A stretch of 64,000 nt of DNA from Afipia sp. (lineage in GTDB: Bacteria > Pseudomonadota > Alphaproteobacteria > Rhizobiales > Xanthobacteraceae): NCBI GenBank assembly GCA_017308595.1, contig JAFKER010000005.1:568950-632949 (forward strand). The letters run 5' to 3'. The position numbers were made by a program, and so were the translations under genes. Of the stretch, positions 61,564 through 64,000 are shown one piece after another (within the stretch, counting starts at the first letter, position 1; each line of letters opens with the position of its first letter). The notes beneath the pieces were generated by a model that did no database searches, was not told the origin of the DNA, and worked only from the letters and a program-made list of their open reading frames with translations.

Positions 61564-62470
61564 CCCTTGGCGTTGTCGCGCTGTGTTCGTCGCTTTGCGC
61601 GAGTTTCACCGCGAGATCGGCAATCATCTCTGTCGCCAGCGTGTCCGGAGAGGCGAGCCAGCTTGCTGCGAACGTCAGTGCGGGCACATGCAGATCCGTC
61701 GATAAGAGTTGAAGCTGCCCTTCGGCCAACTCTCGTTCAACGATGGCGGTCGGGATGACGGCGATGCCAATGCCGTCCGTCGCCATACGGATGACGGTGG
61801 CGAGGGACGCGCTCGCATGCAGGCGTGGCGATGGCAAATCCGGGCGATTGAACAGCGAGCGCACGATCTCATAAGGCTGCGTCTTGCGCGGAAAAGTGAT
61901 GATCGCGAACTTTGCCAGATCCTGCACCGTGAGGGGACCTTCGCCAAGCTTCAGAGATGGGCTGGCAACGAATGAGATCGGGTAATCGCACAAGACGCGG
62001 TTGCGCACGTTGGATGCGGGCCAGGGACCGAGACAGAAAGCAAGATCGATCTCCTGCGCCATCAGCCGTGCACGAAGGTTTGGCGTGATGTCCACTTCGA
62101 TTTCCAGCGACAGGTTCGGCAATGAATTGGCAACCCGTTCTACGAGTTTGGGAAGCCACGTGTGCACGATGGTTTCCGATACACCGAGCCGCACAACGCC
62201 ACGCATTGCACTGCGGTCCATGACAGCAGCCATCATCTCCCTGCGCAGGCCAATCAGCTTTTCGGCATAGAGCATCATCTGCCGGCCGCCCGGTGTTGGC
62301 GTCACGGAGCGGCTGTCCCGCTGCAGAAGTTTCACCCCCATCTCGGTTTCGAGTTGCGAGATGCGCTGTGAGATTGCCGGTTGAGTGGTGTTGAGTTTGC
62401 GTGCTGCGCCGCCAAAGCTGCCGAGCGTCACCACCCAAAGGAACGTCTCGATCGATTTGAAGTCCACCAT
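61514..62470 (-). CDS. LysR-family regulator
   Basis: A 318-residue LysR regulator. HTH at about 18-40 (GSFGGAARKLNTTQPAISQRISQLE) then a periplasmic-binding-protein-like effector domain (SETIVHTWLPKLVERV). ATG 62470 (MVDFKSIETFL) is preferred over 62485. It is divergent from the DUF1445 gene with a 110-bp gap containing CTTATA-N6-TATAAG, and so probably controls that gene and the following binding protein. The C-terminal 30 residues are unusually Ala/Pro-rich and encoded opposite the DUF6894 gene. Confidence 0.88.
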   Translation of the reverse strand: MVDFKSIETFLWVVTLGSFGGAARKLNTTQPAISQRISQLETEMGVKLLQRDSRSVTPTPGGRQMMLYAEKLIGLRREMMAAVMDRSAMRGVVRLGVSETIVHTWLPKLVERVANSLPNLSLEIEVDITPNLRARLMAQEIDLAFCLGPWPASNVRNRVLCDYPISFVASPSLKLGEGPLTVQDLAKFAIITFPRKTQPYEIVRSLFNRPDLPSPRLHASASLATVIRMATDGIGIAVIPTAIVERELAEGQLQLLSTDLHVPALTFAASWLASPDTLATEMIADLAVKLAQSDEHSATTPRVNAGTEAARPVSPALP

Positions 62471-62497
62471 ACCATAGCCCCACACCTATTAGTGCAG

Positions 62498-62515
62498 CTT
62501 ATAGTTTCTTATAAG
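62498..62515. promoter_or_regulatory. Candidate LysR operator
   Basis: CTTATA-GTTTCT-TATAAG is a perfect inverted repeat (6-bp arms, 6-bp spacer) in the 110-bp divergent gap, 28 bp from the lysR start. It contains the ATA-N-TAT dyad typical of LysR recognition-binding sites. Confidence 0.6.
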
Positions 62516-62580
62516 AAAACGCGACTAGACTTTATCGCTGGGCGATGATCCACTCTTTTTGCGAGAAATGGAGTGGTCCT

Positions 62581-63405
62581 ATGCTCTCGGCGGCCGAACT
62601 GGTGTCACGTTCCGTTCACAGCCACGACGCTGATCTTCCCAGCCGGGATGCGCGGCTGACCTATCGTTCTGGCATCGTCGACGTCACGTCAGGGGTCGCG
62701 CCTGGCTATGTTCAGGGCAACCTTGCCATCGTGCCTGAAAGCCTCGCGGCATCGTTTCATCGCTTCTGTCAGCTCAATCCCAAGCCGTGCCCGATTATCG
62801 GCATGTCCGAGGTCGGCGATCCGCGCATTCCAGCACTCGGCATCGATCTCGATATCCGGACCGACATTCCTCGCTATCGGGTCTGGCGCAACGGCCAACT
62901 GATTGAAGAGCCGACCGACATCATGGCGCACTGGCGGGACGATCTGGTCGCCTTCGTGATCGGCTGTTCGTTTTCGTTCGAGGAGGCGTTGATTGCAGAC
63001 GGCTTGAGCATTCGGCACATCGACGAAAAGCGCAATGTTCCGATGTATCGCACCAGCATTGCCTGCAAATCGGCGAGGCCGTTCGAAGGACGGATGGTGG
63101 TCTCGATGCGTCCGTTCAAGCCTGCGGAGGCGATCCGCGCCATCCAGATCACGACGCGGTTTCCGTCAGTGCACGGCGCGCCGGTCCATATCGGGAAGCC
63201 GGAATTGATCGGCATCGAGGATATCGCGAAGCCTGACTATGGCGACGCGGTGAGCATTCAGCCGGATGAGTTGCCGGTATTTTGGGCGTGCGGAGTCACA
63301 CCACAATCGGTCATCCTGCAATCGCGGCCGGCCTTCGCGATCACCCATGCACCCGGCTACATGCTGGTGACAGATGTACGCAATTCGGAATTTTCAATTC
63401 AGTAA
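62581..63405 (+). CDS. DUF1445 putative hydro-lyase / D-glutamate cyclase family
   Basis: A 274-residue protein of the DUF1445 family, which includes the mitochondrial D-glutamate cyclase domain and bacterial putative hydro-lyases. Seen: [40 protein letters not shown] and the C-terminal [12 protein letters not shown], all family hallmarks. The reaction may be the interconversion of an amino or hydroxy acid with a cyclic or dehydrated form; not proven here. ATG 62581 (MLSAAEL) is chosen. It is 57 bp before an ABC binding protein, suggesting uptake plus processing of one compound under LysR control. Confidence 0.85.
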   Translation: MLSAAELVSRSVHSHDADLPSRDARLTYRSGIVDVTSGVAPGYVQGNLAIVPESLAASFHRFCQLNPKPCPIIGMSEVGDPRIPALGIDLDIRTDIPRYRVWRNGQLIEEPTDIMAHWRDDLVAFVIGCSFSFEEALIADGLSIRHIDEKRNVPMYRTSIACKSARPFEGRMVVSMRPFKPAEAIRAIQITTRFPSVHGAPVHIGKPELIGIEDIAKPDYGDAVSIQPDELPVFWACGVTPQSVILQSRPAFAITHAPGYMLVTDVRNSEFSIQ

Positions 63406-63462
63406 TTTCACCAGATCAGCCGCATGCCTCACGAGGCAATATCCAACCAGGGAGTATCGTCG

Positions 63463-64000
63463 ATGAATCGCCGTGAAGTATTGTTGTCCGGTGTCGCCAT
63501 GTCAGTTGCCGGAACTCTCGGGACGCAGGCCTTCGCGCAGGCCGGCAAGGAAATCCTGATCGGCTGTATCTGGCCGTTAACCGGCCCAACGGCGCAGATC
63601 GGCGCCGACGCACGACATGCACTGGAAACTGCGGCAGATATCGTCAACAACGCTCACGACCTTGACTTGCCGACCGCAAAAAGCGCCGGACTTGCTGGCC
63701 TTGGCGGCGCCAAGATCAAGCTGGTGTTCGCGGATCATCAGGGCGATCCGCAGAAGGGCAGGGCCGAAGCCGAGCGCCTGATTACCCAGGACAAGGTTGT
63801 CGCGATCTGTGGTGCGTTCCATTCGTCGGTCTCGGCAACGGTGAGCGCGTCGTGCGAACGCTACGGCATTCCCTATGTCGCTGCCGATTCCTCGTCACCG
63901 AGCCTGCATCGCCGTGGCCTGAAGTTTTTCTTCCGTCCGGCGGCGCACGACGAAATGTTCTCGCTGGCGATGTTCGAGTTCATGGATGCGCTGAAAAAGA
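63463..64000 (+). CDS. LIV-type ABC transporter binding protein (partial, cut by window end)
   Basis: The first 179 residues of a periplasmic binding protein; the gene runs off the right edge. A twin-arginine-like start (MNRREVLLSG) precedes a signal ending TQAFAQ. The mature start EILIGCIWPLTGPTAQIGADARHALE is the HAAT/LIV pattern, with KLVFADHQGDPQKGRAEAERLI and the ligand-site GAFHSSVSATVSASCERYGIPYV. AGGGAG precedes the ATG. Probably heads a transporter operon continuing beyond the window. Confidence 0.88.
   Translation, partial: MNRREVLLSGVAMSVAGTLGTQAFAQAGKEILIGCIWPLTGPTAQIGADARHALETAADIVNNAHDLDLPTAKSAGLAGLGGAKIKLVFADHQGDPQKGRAEAERLITQDKVVAICGAFHSSVSATVSASCERYGIPYVAADSSSPSLHRRGLKFFFRPAAHDEMFSLAMFEFMDALKK

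Noticed and set aside
1-64000. tRNA, rRNA, CRISPR array, insertion sequence, prophage or integron
   Set aside because: No regularly spaced repeats, transposase or integrase motifs, or cloverleaf-like segments were seen. The dispersed palindromes are intergenic REP-type units.

Overview
The window looks like chromosomal DNA of an alphaproteobacterium of the Bradyrhizobium/Rhodopseudomonas/Afipia group (Nitrobacteraceae). This is an inference from high GC, dense ATGA-coupled operons, a heme-uptake locus of the rhizobial hmu type with an IsdG-like HmuQ, many solute-binding-protein transport systems, a DUF6894 protein, and palindromic intergenic repeats built on GTCGTCCCGGCGAAAGCCGGGA. I saw no rRNA, tRNA, CRISPR array, insertion sequence, phage gene or origin. 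It reads as ordinary, transport-rich chromosome rather than an island.

Layout. 0.2-6 kb: ferredoxin-NADP reductase, then an RND efflux pump (adaptor plus permease) divergent from a MarR regulator. 6-13.6 kb: a LIV-type ABC importer (livK-H-M-G-F order) ending in an acyl-CoA ligase, preceded by a FadR/GntR-type regulator with a 23-bp palindromic operator. 13.7-20.5 kb: heme locus, hemP-hmuT-hmuU-hmuV on the minus strand and hmuR-hmuQ-hutX on the plus strand, sharing one 247-bp control region. 20.6-25.9 kb: a second RND pump with a divergent TetR regulator. 25.9-42 kb: mixed metabolism, including a CitE-like lyase, an FAD/NAD(P) protein, convergent hemC and hemE, a PA1024-like NADH:quinone reductase, SelO, two small membrane proteins, an RraA-like aldolase, a 2-hydroxyacid dehydrogenase, an MFS carrier, oligopeptidase B, an M20 amidohydrolase and NikR. 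42.3-49.8 kb: a tripartite tricarboxylate transporter, a DAO-type oxidoreductase and a TAXI-TRAP transporter. 50.1-55.1 kb: a third RND pump in a tetR-adaptor-permease operon. 55.3-59.5 kb: an ABC ATPase, a fused FtsX-type permease and a Tat-exported CrtC/AttH-like lipocalin protein. 59.6-64 kb: aldo/keto reductase, TauE-type exporter, DUF6894 protein, and a LysR regulator divergent from a DUF1445 protein and a LIV-type binding protein cut by the window edge.

Two themes connect the genes. One is heme and tetrapyrrole metabolism: heme import through HmuR and HmuTUV, heme degradation or trafficking by HmuQ and HutX, plus HemC and HemE. The HemC lacks several residues normally invariant in the family. 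The other is import of small organic acids (LIV-ABC with acyl-CoA ligase, TTT, TRAP-TAXI, MFS) combined with efflux (three RND pumps, no outer-membrane channel gene).

The least explained signals are four inverted REP pairs of near-constant size, one of them between livK and livH; a 28-residue membrane protein with a consensus ribosome-binding site; the divergent HemC; a stack of palindromes before the MFS gene; and repeated convergent gene pairs whose stop codons overlap on TTAA, CTAG or TTAG.
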